Assembly: GCA_001579985.1 (NCBI GenBank)
Contig: LRSR01001091.1
Location: 1 to 64,000 of the forward strand
DNA length: 64,000 nucleotides
From: Hypsibius dujardini
Lineage: Eukaryota; Tardigrada; Eutardigrada; Parachela; Hypsibiidae
Direction of reading: 5' to 3'
Position numbers and translations under genes: made by a program. Shown here in pieces: positions 37,003 through 47,060 of the stretch; position 1 is the stretch's first letter; each line of letters starts with the position of its first letter. Under the pieces are notes generated by a model that saw nothing but the letters and a program-made list of their open reading frames with translations, did not search any database and was not told where the DNA came from.

Positions 37003-40000
37003 AAAGGCGAGACAGCCATTCCTCCGGCCAGTTTGAAAGATTCTGCGGAGACCCCGCCACGTAGGCCAAAGGGTCCGTCATGTATGTGGAAAATTGATTC
37101 GAAGATTCGTGGAATTCACGGGACCTCCCTACGTTTGTTGTAAGGAAGGATGAGTTTTATCCCGCTCCCTGAAATTTGATAATGATTTTTGGCTCACAGA
37201 CTCCAAGGCCACTCGCTCCCATTGGTCGGCCAAGATGAGCTGCAAAAAGTCTGCCTGCTGGAGAGACCCTGCACGCATACATGGAGGTCTCTGGTACGCC
37301 TAGTTCATGCCGCCGCTTTTTTACAGTTTGATTTAGTACTTAATGTTCCTCCGATCTCTCTTTCTCTCTCGTTTCATGCCAAAGACGCTTACCGCTAACC
37401 AGTAGCAAGTTTTCCACTTACCTATATCTTGTGAATTTTATCTCATTGCCCGTACAGTACCGGCAAATCCAAGTTTCTTTGCATAGATTAGAAATCTATG
37501 CAGACAATTTGAGAACCCAAATCATTGCGGTTTCCTTTGCCTCTCATGAGCAATGCTAGTGAAATTCGGCTTGAACTAACCCTTCAGAGTTGAGGACCAC
37601 ATTTCTCGTAGTTTACACTCGTACTGGTCATCATACGTGACTGGCCACGAGTGTGCTATCTAGTATTACCACAATGTGGTAAGTATAAAAGATGATAGTT
37701 GTAGTTTCTAGTTAGTAGTTGTCTTTAGTATTTAGTAATTTCGTAATTCTATTTTTCAGTTATCGTAGTTATTGTTTGTTTAATAGTTACGTAGTTTTAC
37801 TTTCTAATTGTACTTTTTAGTTTGTATTTATTTGTTTTTAATTAAAATTTTGATTGTTATTTTTAATTAATATGGTCAATTCCCTGAGCACTAAAATACA
37901 AGTGGACCTTGCTGAATCTTAACCCACAATGGCGTTATACACTATATAGTATGAGAGTAGTGCGGGTTCGCACTCACACCGGAAACCCCTATCCCGCCAT
38001 CATAACGATCAGATCGATAGCAGTAATACACGTCGCGCTCCTCTAGGAGAAGAAAGAAGAGGCCCGAAGCAACGACACAATTGTCGATCTCTCTCGATCG
38101 CCACACCAAAAAGTCATTCACATATCATAGTACTGTACATATCATTTTGTATGTTCGTGTAGAAATGATAGGGTTTGACATAAGAAGAATACGAATAAGA
38201 ATATAAACGAGCAAGCAACAGGAGGGGTGTGGTCCGATATAGTCCCGGTATTTCATGGCAACATAACGACGGTCCAAGGAAACGTCACATAAAGAAAGTT
38301 AACCGACATTGCCCTGGAACTAATTTTGGTAATGCAGGATTCATTTACATGATTTTATTGAACAATTGAGCTTAATGTTTTTGTCAGATTGACCAGAGAT
38401 ATCCAAGTTCGCAATGACTAATATTGCATTATAATTGGCTTCCAACATGAAGTATCCGCGCTAATAATGTCTTTCCGCTGTGTTTTACCCGTTATTTACA
38501 TGTAGTGGTACTAGCACATATGATTAACTACACCAAACAATTTATTTTGCTAAAGATTTAAAATTGAATTACGGAATTAATTTGTGCTGCAGCTCAGAAG
38601 TAGTTGAAATGAGTGAAATTGAGGAAGGAAAGGCGTGTTGTGTACCAGGGCACTCAATCCACCTCGGCTCAATCAAATATTTTCTCTTTTAAGCGTCACG
38701 GGTTAGCTTCACATTTTTGTTCCTCTTTTATGCTTTTACCTGACACTACTGTGCGTATACACTCTGACATAACGGTTATTAAATGAACGCAGGCAAAAAG
38801 TGTACTCAAACAACTGTGCCGGATCACCAGCACATTCACTATAGGAGCCGTTCTATTATGTATTGCATTCGTTCGCGTTAATATGCAGTTGTACTACACA
38901 GTCCTGCATCAAATACGTGCATTACTGTGCAAAAATAGTGCTATATAAACGTTGATAAAAATGTAAAACATCTATGACGTCTAAACAGTGATAAAAAAAC
39001 ACAATTTTTGGATATATTTTCACATTTACAAAAAAGAAGAATTGAGGTGCAACGAAAAGTATAAGCAGGATTGAAAGGCCCAGCAGTGCGCTGTTACTAG
39101 TCATGCTCTGGCTTCGCCACATATCGTGATTTTCTTTCGCCTTTTACTAAAGAAAACCGTGTGGAGGAGCCGCTATGAGCCGTAATTAATTTTTGGAAGG
39201 TTCTTCGGAACCATTATAAATCAAAGACAAGTCGTAAAGAAATTTGAATTGGGTTATGGTTTACATGCCGTATAAGGTATGGGCACTGGAGTGGGCCACT
39301 TGTTTTCTCGTACCCTGGAATCACAAATTCCACACAAGTTATGGCTATCACTAAAGTTCTAAGCGACAGAAAATAATCGATAATTCGGTGGAACGCGTAT
39401 CAGATATGAAAAAAAATTGTGGGAACATGTTTATAAAAATAAAAAGCTCCATTGGACGATTGGAGAAAGTCTACTGTAGAGGTCGCTGACTATTCAGTGA
39501 CTTATTTGTTTTTGATAAATTTGCGACAGAGCGCCCCCTGCCGCCCGGTGGCCCATTCCAGGGTACGGGAAAGTCAAGTGGGCCATTCCAGTGCCCTTAC
39601 CTCATACCGGTATCGGAGACCGATGTGCTGTTAATTCTCTGTTTTAAGCTTTTAGCTTGTCCGCGAGTCTTTCTTCTCGTCAACTTCCTAACTGACTGTC
39701 TAACTACTAAATAAAAACTATAACTGAAAAATGCAACTGCGGAACTACTGCTAACTATAAATACAAACTGCAACTACTATCTTATATATATACCCGTATA
39801 GAAAGCGCCATACAGGTATTTTAATATACAATCTCTTCTCATCGGCATCAGGCAAAGAAGATTGAAAACTATTGACAGCACAGAGGCTTCCTTCGTTCAC
39901 GATTATTTATTTCCCACAGTATTGCAGTGTGCCATACGCAAAATGACATGTTAAATTTTATGAGATACTATCATCCATATTATCCATATTCTTTAACAGT

Positions 40001-40149
40001 ATTCTCATAATATTATCCATGTACTCCGCCGGTGTTAGTCTTTCTTCTTTTCACATTTTTTAGGTACAAACTAACAGTAGATGAGGTAATGAAATGTCAC
40101 TGGGAAACTTTTAGACGGGGCGGTAAGTGTGGTGGTGTGTCGCTCCCGT
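37003..40149. other. 3.1-kb convergent spacer with inverted-repeat elements
   Basis: Lies between the stop codons of the cadherin-repeat gene (plus) and the thaumatin-like gene (minus). It is AT-rich. The reading frame of the cadherin exon stays open for about 45 codons after its TAA. A perfect short palindrome lies at 37481-37501. Related inverted sequences rich in TAGTT occur near 37691-37780 and 39693-39784, and a compact MITE-like element lies at 39267-39611. No gene was recognised; ORFs at 37189-37398, 38922-39122 and 39452-39634 look random. Confidence 0.55.
39267..39611. mobile_element. MITE-like element with about 55-base inverted ends
   Basis: The left end reads CCGTATAAGGTATGGGCACT and continues through GGGCCACTTG to GTACCCTGGAAT. 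The right end is its inverted copy with few mismatches (CCGGTATGAGGTAAGGGCAC when reversed). Total length is about 345 bases, with no coding capacity. The family was not recognised; no clear target duplication. Confidence 0.65.
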
Positions 40150-40798
40150 TCAGGGGCAGAACTTGACAGTGAAGGTTCCTCCGGTGCCGGTTCCTTTGGT
40201 CTTGGTGTCGTCCTTCGGGTACTGGTACGCATCCGAGCATCCCTGGTGATGGCCTAATTGAAAGAATTAATAATGGAAGGTTTCTGAAAGAAGGAAGGAC
40301 AAATCGGGGATAGCTTGTGCTTACAAGTGACAGTCGGTCCGCCGGTGCTGGACTCAATCTGCATGGGGACATTGAAGCCGTTGATGACGCTGAGGTCGTA
40401 AAAGTCCATGCCTTGCCAGCTGTTGAAGGAGAACTCGGCCAGCGTGATTCCTTGCCCACCCCATCCATGCTGAAAGAGAGTGACAGACTCTGTTACGACA
40501 ATTGGATGAAGCGGGGAGTAAGGGCCCATCGTTCATGAGAGAAATCGGCAAAGCCTGGCTGACAGAAAACGGACAGCACCTTGAAGTTCATTCCGTTGCT
40601 GGAGTAGGACTTGCGGCAGCTGCCTCCACCAGCCCCGAGGTCGCATTCCTTGACGGAGTTGCGGCCGTTCTCCGTCTTGACCAGGTTGATGGAGTAACCA
40701 CATCGGTTGACGAAGTTGATTGTCGTCGCGTTTGCCACAGCTGTGCAGCCGGAGACCGCCACGACAACCACTAAAAGGGTAGAAAATGATAGGGCCAT
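40150..40798 (-). CDS. Short secreted thaumatin-like protein
   Basis: Minus-strand exons are 40798-40580, 40469-40325 and 40253-40150, giving 155 residues. A signal peptide is clear (ALSFSTLLVVVVAVSGCTA). The mature part begins TTINFVNRCGYSINLVKTEN and holds GGSCRKSY, GITLAEFSFN, MDFYDLSVINGFNVPMQI, GGPTVTC, GCSDAYQYPKDD and a final TFTVKFCP. These are the thaumatin landmarks (FxNRC, the YDLSxxxGFNxP block, DAYxYPxDD, ending F-x-C-P). The length is well below the usual 220-250, as in the small thaumatin-like proteins of cereals and fungi. Plant relatives are PR-5 antifungal proteins; animal ones occur in nematodes and some arthropods, with unsettled roles. An upstream in-frame ATG at 40819 would add seven polar residues before the signal peptide, so the inner ATG is preferred. 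Confidence 0.88.
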
Positions 40799-40874
40799 TT
40801 GGGAGTTTTGAGTCGTCAAACGAAAAACAAATGAAACAATACACTATACATCTTTAATGGTCACAATTACATAG

Positions 40875-40882
40875 TTTATATA
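40875..40882 (-). promoter_or_regulatory. TATA box of the thaumatin-like gene
   Basis: On the minus strand the sequence reads GGGTATATAAAC, an excellent TATA match, 77 bases upstream of the ATG at 40798. Transcription would start about 30 bases downstream, near 40845, leaving a 5' UTR of about 45-50 bases. It is the only strong TATA box found beside a start codon in this window. Confidence 0.7.
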
Positions 40883-41488
40883 CCCGTACAGACAGGATGC
40901 TGGAAGGCGCATTTCCGGGGATTTGGGACCCTGACGAGCGGTCCCTGACCATAGTGTTGACGAAACATATACAGACTCTAGTCAGTCAGCAAACAGGATG
41001 AGGAGACACCCAAGGTCGAACTTTGTTCGCAACTGCGAAACCAGAGAAGGAAACCAAATTCGTCATCTGCACAAGGCCGCTGGAAATCTGTTGATTGTTG
41101 TTGCATTTATCTCTCATCAAATTTCGTCATTACTTTGTAGCCCTCGCAGTCGCGTCATCTTTTTTACTTAGCATGTTTGAGTACAGAATTGTACTTAATT
41201 ATTTATTATTAAGACTATTATTGTTTATTATTAAGACTGGTACTGTTAACGTACTATTATGGGCGATAATATGCCCATCTTTGTGTTTCAGGCTCATTAC
41301 ATTGGTATTGGTATAATTTTATTAATTGAAAAAAAATGTCAGTGTTTTCGGCCTGTTTTTATTATTCGCAGTCACGTAAATTTCATGGGCTAAATCGAGC
41401 GGGATAAGACAGGTAGGTAGGTCACAGGGGGATCTTTGTTAATCTACATTTCCCTCGTCCTCCCTTTGATGAGAACGATACCACAAAT

Positions 41489-41852
41489 TAGGGATGCGAT
41501 CAAACAATAAACAATCAAAATATCAAACTTCAACGATCAAAATCAAATTGAACAGAGGTCTGCTTGATTTGATTTGTGTTTGCTTTAATTTCCAAATTTG
41601 ATTTATTAATTTCTGTAGAAAATTACGAATTTCTAAACTTTAATCTCGAAAAAATGTAGTTATTTAAGCCCAAATTTGCAATTTTACATGGCTGAATTGT
41701 ACTTGTAATGAACGTTTGGTAGGATACAACAGCATAAAATCAAAGATTCTTGTGGAAAACTATGTGTTTTAGATAAACTTTTTGTAAGATGACCAAATCA
41801 AATACAAAAGAAAAAAAACAAATGGAGTTTTCGTTGTTGGATCGCATCCCTA
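41489..41852. mobile_element. hAT-like MITE candidate
   Basis: Perfect 13-base inverted ends, TAGGGATGCGATC at 41489-41501 and its complement at 41840-41852, enclose 364 bases of TCAAA-rich noncoding DNA. Ends of the form YAGGGATG are common in non-autonomous hAT elements. The 8-base flanks match at only five positions, so no clear target duplication supports it. Confidence 0.55.
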
Positions 41853-42320
41853 TCGCCAATGGCCTTCCTACTTAAGAACAATCGCCTTCGGCTTTTATAC
41901 AAGAGATCTCGTGCGTCCGTATACATCATACACTACAAGATCAACGGACTCCGTGCAGAGAGAGGTTCCGCTGGAGGAGTCTATTCGCGCGTTACCCGGC
42001 CTCTCTTTCCGCATAAGAACTGACACACCGCTTATAGGCGCTTCTTCGCCAGTTCTCAAAACCACTCACCGGCATAATAATTATAATTTCATGAACTATG
42101 GCGAGTATCAGTCACCACTATTACGGAAATCGAACAAGTGAATTTACGATTTATAGTTTTCATGACCATAACCAAAAACTTTAATTACAAAACACCGGAC
42201 TAAAAATGAATGTACATTTCCGCAGAGAAAACCGTCACTCTACTTTACGTACAGTCTACAATCATTACAGTTCAATTAAGCTAAAACGAATAAGCACAAT
42301 CAAGTTGTATTAATTTAAAC

Positions 42321-43658
42321 ATGGCAAAGTTTGCGTCATATTATCCGGTCATTTTACTAGTATCCTACACGTGCCTTCCAAATCTCGTCGCTGGCGTCTG
42401 TTTGACCGGCAAGTACGACCCATACTCTACCACCGGATGCTCCGAAATCCCGTTGCCCAATTTCGCCAGCGTCGCGGCCACCTACAATCCCTACAATCTC
42501 TTTAACCTCACCTACACCAACGTGAACAACCCTAACCTCCTATACCTCAATCAGTTCCCCTTCAATAACCCCAATACTATCTATAACACCTTCCCAAACG
42601 GGAGTATCTTCGTCAACAGCACCAACTTCAACTTCCAGGTAGGCTTGTATGTTAGTCTTCAAAAAAGAAAAGAAAATATTTGCATTAAAAAATTCTAATA
42701 TATAAAGAAGGAAATAATGGACAATATATATATTACAAAATAGTATATACAAGAAAATAAAGAGAATAAAGTTATTTATAAACAATGAAATGATAGTCTT
42801 CAACTGATCAGCAGTTAATCTACTTAATTAACACTTTGTTATTAAGAATTCGCATAGTTTATTGCCTTTGATAGTAAAGATTTTATTTAGTTAATAATCA
42901 CAAGTAATTACACAATTTTGTTTTTAAATTTGTACTAACTCAAGTTTAGTTTCTTTATTATTAAAACAAAGGAAACGAAGAAATTAAGTACAAATTTAGG
43001 CATTAGTTCAAATGTAGCACAATATACCATTTTATTCAATCTTTGTGCTGGCATCTGCATTTTCCAGGTCCCCCTGTCATACTACTCCTCTCCCGCCTTC
43101 ATTTTCGGCGGTCTCAACAACAACAACAACCTCCTCTACAACTACAACTACTACCCACCGCTCTACACCAATTCACCATACCCGAACCAGCAGATTGCCT
43201 ACCCCATCCTCAACGGGAATAAAGCCCCAAATTACATAATTCCCGTGGGGATTCCAGTACCTGCGGCCAACAGTTACAATATCCCATCCTACGGGTATGG
43301 GTCGCCGGCACCATACGCAGCGAGCCCGTCATACAGTGCGTCCCCGGCGTACGGCCCCTCGCCGAGCTATGGGCTGTATGCTCCCAGCTCGGCGGTACCC
43401 TCATACGCGGCTAATCCGTCGGCCTACACCGTCAATTACGGCGCGTCGTATAATGCTTATAATCCTCCTCCGGCGTACTCGTCGTATGCCCCGGTGATGC
43501 AGAATTATTACGCCAGTCCGTTGGGCCCGCAGTATTCCTACCCAAGTCCCGCACCTGCATCCGCCTATGCAGCGCCAATGTACAATTATGCTCCAGCACC
43601 GGTGGCGTATGGCCCGGCACAACCGGCCTACGGTCCAGCACTCAACGGCCGGAAGTAA
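42321..43658 (+). CDS. Tyr/Pro/Ala/Asn-rich secreted protein, structural type
   Basis: Two exons, 42321-42638 and 43068-43658, give 302 residues. A signal peptide (MAKFASYYPVILLVSYTCLP, cut near VAG) is followed by an Asn/Tyr-rich half (YNPYNLFNLTYTNVNNPN, then GGLNNNNNLLYNYNYYPP). The second half is rich in Tyr, Pro, Ala and Ser with irregular repeats such as YGPSPSYGLY, YAANPSAY, PPPAYSSYAP and AYGPAQPAYGPA. The only cysteines lie near the N-terminus. I recognise no domain. The composition resembles cuticle, eggshell, adhesive or silk-like proteins that are crosslinked through tyrosine; that role is an inference. The minus-strand ORFs over the second exon are shadows of its biased codons. 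Confidence 0.82.
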
Positions 43659-44133
43659 TTGGACACTTCCTCGCATGGAAAACTTTCAACTCTTATGATT
43701 TGCTTCTGGAAGTTTGAAAAACCATTTTGCCGATCAAGAAGTAGTACTTTTCGTCGTGGGAAATCACTTTTCCGGCCAAGAATTTCTCTATGCGGCCAAT
43801 TGGTTGGCACAAATGCACAAGACGCTAATTTTATAGATATTTTTTTGTAAATACGACCCTCATGTATTCGGTATTCGAGGTCGTAACTCGTAACGGCTAC
43901 GTACTACTGTGATCTGCAAGATAAACAGAAGAATATGGGATTAAAAGCATAATTGTACTGTAATGCACAAAAGTAAAAGACGTTTCAATTGGGGAGGGAG
44001 GCAATTCTGCTTGCGAATAAAAATAAATATCATAAGTTAACAAAGGGCTACCTATATTCAATAAAAAAAAGCTGAACCCACGAAAAAAGAAAGAAAAATA
44101 AGTGCCACCCTCTCCACCATGCAGCCAAGAATG

Positions 44134-44270
44134 TAAGGGGAACCCGACGCTTTGTTTTAGTTTGAAATTCATGGCAGGTCGCCGAATGTATTGGCCCAGA
44201 ATATAAGTTTATAACGTAAGTTTATAAGTATATTACGTCATCAGGTCCTCTTCTCCCATTTGGACATTCC
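44134..44270. repeat. Dispersed repeat, copy 1
   Basis: From TAAGGGGAACCCGACGCTTT to the end of CCCATTTGGACATTC it matches 53561-53757 at most positions apart from a central gap of about 60 bases. Same orientation. No coding capacity; family unknown (SINE or DNA-element fragment). Confidence 0.75.
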
Positions 44271-44800
44271 TTTATTTAATATATTATCTAAATTTCAAAC
44301 ACGTTAATAAACAACACGAAAATCAATATAAATGACGCAAAGGAAGATAAGCCCAAAACGGCAGAACAATCAACCAACCATCAGTCACTCAAGGCGCCGA
44401 CGAAACCTGGACTTACTTGTCATCGACTCTGATGAAACCTGGAAGAGCCACCTCTCTTCCAGCAGCCGTTTCTGTAGCGGCATACTGGGAAGCGACGGAC
44501 AAATGTGATTCAAAGAGAATGAAAAATTTAAGCCGGATTAATAAGAGAACAAAATTCCACCTCTCGCAGGCGCTGAAACCGCGTGGGCTTCGTCAAACTC
44601 GAGACACCAAACTGCAGAAAGCTCTCCAGAACTGTCTTCAGTTCATTACTTCGCCACTCCTTTTCGGTCAATCCCAACACGGACGCGGATTCCCAGTCGC
44701 TCGGTGCCTTTGTCATTTGTGACGAAAAAATCCCACGAGGTATAAAACAGGACGTTTCTGGAAGAAACAAGAACAGATAAACAATGCAATGTTCCATTTT

Positions 44801-44904
44801 TTTCTGCAATGTTTCCGATTGTTCCTGCAGTGTTTCCGTCTGTTCCTGTAATGTTTTCGTATGTTCCTGCAATGTTTCCGTTTGTTCCTGTAATGTTTCC
44901 GTTT
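44801..44904. repeat. 21-base minisatellite, about five copies
   Basis: Unit starts fall at 44821, 44842, 44863 and 44884, with a partial copy from 44801; the unit is roughly GTTCCTGYAATGTTTCCGTN plus one base. Because 21 is a multiple of three, the minus strand reads a seven-residue repeat such as LQEQTET. Confidence 0.9.
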
Positions 44905-45288
44905 AATCTTGACCACAACAAATATTCAGTCAATCACTTGATGCAGCAGGCAGCTGCTACTAGCAATAATTTGAAGTTGTATCTTGTAATTGTTTCTTCA
45001 TTCCTTGACTTGTTTTGTTGGATTTCCTTTCCGTGGACATTCATCCGGAAGCGGTGGCGAAATTAGAGCAACTTTTGGCAACTAACTCGCGGCGTGCAGA
45101 AATGGGACTGGATCGGTGGAAGAAACATGAGCTGCATCCGAAAAAGGGCGACCAGGCCGCCGTCGACTGGTACGTTCTCCGCATGATTGTAAGCGGAAAT
45201 GTGCAAATTGGCGAGTTCCAAGCCAATCCGATTGGAAGCTGGATGCATATGGATATATTTCGGATAGGAAATGCTAAGTGAATCAAGC

Positions 45289-45445
45289 AATCAATCAATC
45301 GCTTACTCGCAGATGAACTCAATGAAACGGTGATGCAGCAAATCAGGCGATCAATCAACTGCTGCAATCAATCGCTGATGCAGCAAATCAAACAATCAAT
45401 CAATCGTTTGCTTGCAGATGAACTGAATGGGATGGTGATGCATTG
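45289..45445. repeat. Short imperfect duplication with TCAA runs
   Basis: Two copies of about 55 bases, near 45289-45347 and 45393-45445, share ATCAATCAATCG, then GCAGATGAACT and GGTGATGCA. A third partial piece lies between them. Located in the first intron of the QNG1-like pseudogene. Confidence 0.75.
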
Positions 45446-46724
45446 AATATATTTAAATGATATTTCAAATAGCTCTAAAAGCGGCTCTTAATTTTAAATA
45501 AAATATATTGTTATTTTATTTATATTTTCAGTAACAAAAATAGAAATCCATATTTAAAAGCATATTCTTATGTAAGTCACTAAATTTACCTGAAGTAATA
45601 GGATGTTTCAATTACGGTGTTATAGTAAGTGCTGAGAGTGTAGGTTTGTCTGATTCCTTTTGTGACAGGATATATTTGTGGCGGACAGGTTGAACTTCTC
45701 CTTTTGGTCGGAGGTGGTGGACGTCACATCACCGGAGAAGTATGCCGTCGAGTATTGAGGAAAGAAGTACACCAGCTGCTGGAACTGCTGTGCGGCGATC
45801 AACCGCGCCGTGAATGTGCATCATTAGTGTTTCTTCATTTTCTCCTGATGAGATTTAAATTAAAAACTTCTCCTTGATTACCATAAACTTAAGCCTGAAA
45901 GCGAAATTTTTGTTAGAACTGTAAGAGGGAATTTTCATTTTGAACGCACAATACCTCGCCAACATCATCAACGCTAAAGTGAGCCTCATCTTTCGTGCTA
46001 GCGGAAAAAGGCGAATTGTCCATGTTGGCAGTACGACTGACAAACGTCCAGGAAGCCGGGAAGGTTTTTGTCGAGGTGCGTGCCACGTTTTCCAGTTTTG
46101 CCGCTTTTTTTGCACTGATCATTTTGCAAAATTCGCTTGTACTCGTTACTAGAAGTGTGGAGGGACCTTCGTGAACGCCATCCGGGCGGCTGGAAACAAC
46201 GCCCAGGGACTGCTTGAGACCATTCTTGAGGATATCCCCTCGTCCTACCATACGGGTTTTTTAACGGAGAGAGGTAAAATTTCGAATGTTGTAGTTTACT
46301 AAATTTAATGTCATTTGTCATCTGTGTTGCAGTGGAATGTTATAAACGTGCCCAGATTCTGGTCGCCGACGTGTGCGCCTGTTTTGAGGGTAAAGGATTC
46401 GGCATGTTCACTAACATTGTCCAGCTTACCATTTTCGTGGACTATTGCATTCCTCAAGGTGAGAAAGAACTAAATTATATTCATTTGCCTCAGTGTCATT
46501 CCAATACTGAACAGCTGTTTGGTTCCCAAAGCTCTTAAATACTTTGGAACCGTGACGTACAGTCCGGAACTGCAGAGGAAGTTGGAGAGCAATTATGTGT
46601 TCCAGTACGGGGAGCAGGCAGAGTAGGAAATCCGCGGTTGCACCATCCATGTCTCTGAGGTAAGAGATAGAGGCAGAAAGGCTGGCACACAGACATTCGA
46701 ACTCAGGCGGTCAGCCGGATAAAT

Positions 46725-46819
46725 CAAAAGATAGATAGACAGGCAGACAGACAGATAGACACGTCGACAAGCAGGCATATAGACAGACAGACAGACCAGG
46801 CAGTCAGAGTCAGACAGAC

Positions 46820-46864
<45 letters not shown>

Positions 46865-46870
46865 GGCTGT
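46725..46870. repeat. (CAGA)n tract in pseudogene intron
   Basis: CAGA units, pure at about 46812-46864, between the last two exon-like blocks of the QNG1-like pseudogene. Confidence 0.92.
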
Positions 46871-47060
46871 TGACCCATTCATTACCGGATCAGTGTTACC
46901 AAGTAAGCGCTGTTTGCTGCTCCTGAAGAACGAACTCAACCGGCTGATATCGGCCGACGGCGCAAAGAGCCCGGTTCAGCAGGAAACAAACATCATTACT
47001 TGTGGGACCACGGCCAACTCCACAACGACGACATGAAAGGCTCCCTCTCACAAAATGCGC

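Larger units (their letters stand above)
40799..42320. other. Divergent spacer upstream of thaumatin-like and Tyr-rich genes
   Basis: About 1.5 kb with promoters facing both ways. It includes a TATA box for the thaumatin-like gene, an inverted-repeat element at 41489-41852 and AT-rich sequence. ORFs at 41095-41316 and 41911-42141 were not recognised. Confidence 0.55.
43659..45009. other. Spacer with dispersed repeat, minisatellite and an orphan ORF
   Basis: Contains the first copy of a dispersed repeat (44134-44270) and a 21-base minisatellite (44801-44904). A minus-strand ORF (44872-44528) runs from the minisatellite into non-repetitive, coding-looking sequence (SDWESASVLGLTEKEWRSNE, TVLESFLQFGVSSLT). 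It has a TTTCTTCCAG acceptor near 44762 and could be the last exon of an unrecognised minus-strand gene. Confidence 0.4.
45010..47060 (+). pseudogene. QNG1: Decayed queuosine-salvage glycosylase gene (QNG1, DUF2419)
   Basis: QNG1 releases queuine from queuosine 5'-phosphate for tRNA modification. Exon-like blocks match the family in order. About 45030-45169: DIHPEAVAKLEQLL to KKHELHPKKGDQAAVDW. About 45670-45815: IFVADRLNFSFWSE to AAINRAVN. About 45960-46074: IFRAS then LTNVQEAGKVFVE. 46153-46273: CGGTFVNAIRAAGNNAQGLL. 46334-46458: YKRAQILVADVCACFEGKGF. 46532-46659: ALKYFGTVTYSPELQRKLE to EIRGCTIHVSE. About 46915-47050: LLKNELNRLISADG and HYLWDHG. The frame is broken: TGA replaces a Trp codon after AVEY, TAG precedes EIRGC, the third and last blocks change frame, and the first two do not join in phase. 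No N-terminal block or start was found. Good splice sites and high similarity suggest recent loss. Assembly error is the alternative. Confidence 0.75.

Noticed and set aside
37189-37398. ORF downstream of the cadherin-repeat stop as a further exon
   Set aside because: No cadherin marks, no hydrophobic anchor at its end, and no phase-matched splice from the last exon.
43401-43676. Minus-strand ORFs over the Tyr-rich exon
   Set aside because: Produced by biased Tyr/Pro/Ala codons on the plus strand; no start context or homologue.
45010-47060. Stop-codon recoding or a variant genetic code in the QNG1-like gene
   Set aside because: A TGA at a Trp position tempted this, but there are also frame changes, and the other genes here use TAA, TAG or TGA normally as stops without internal ones.
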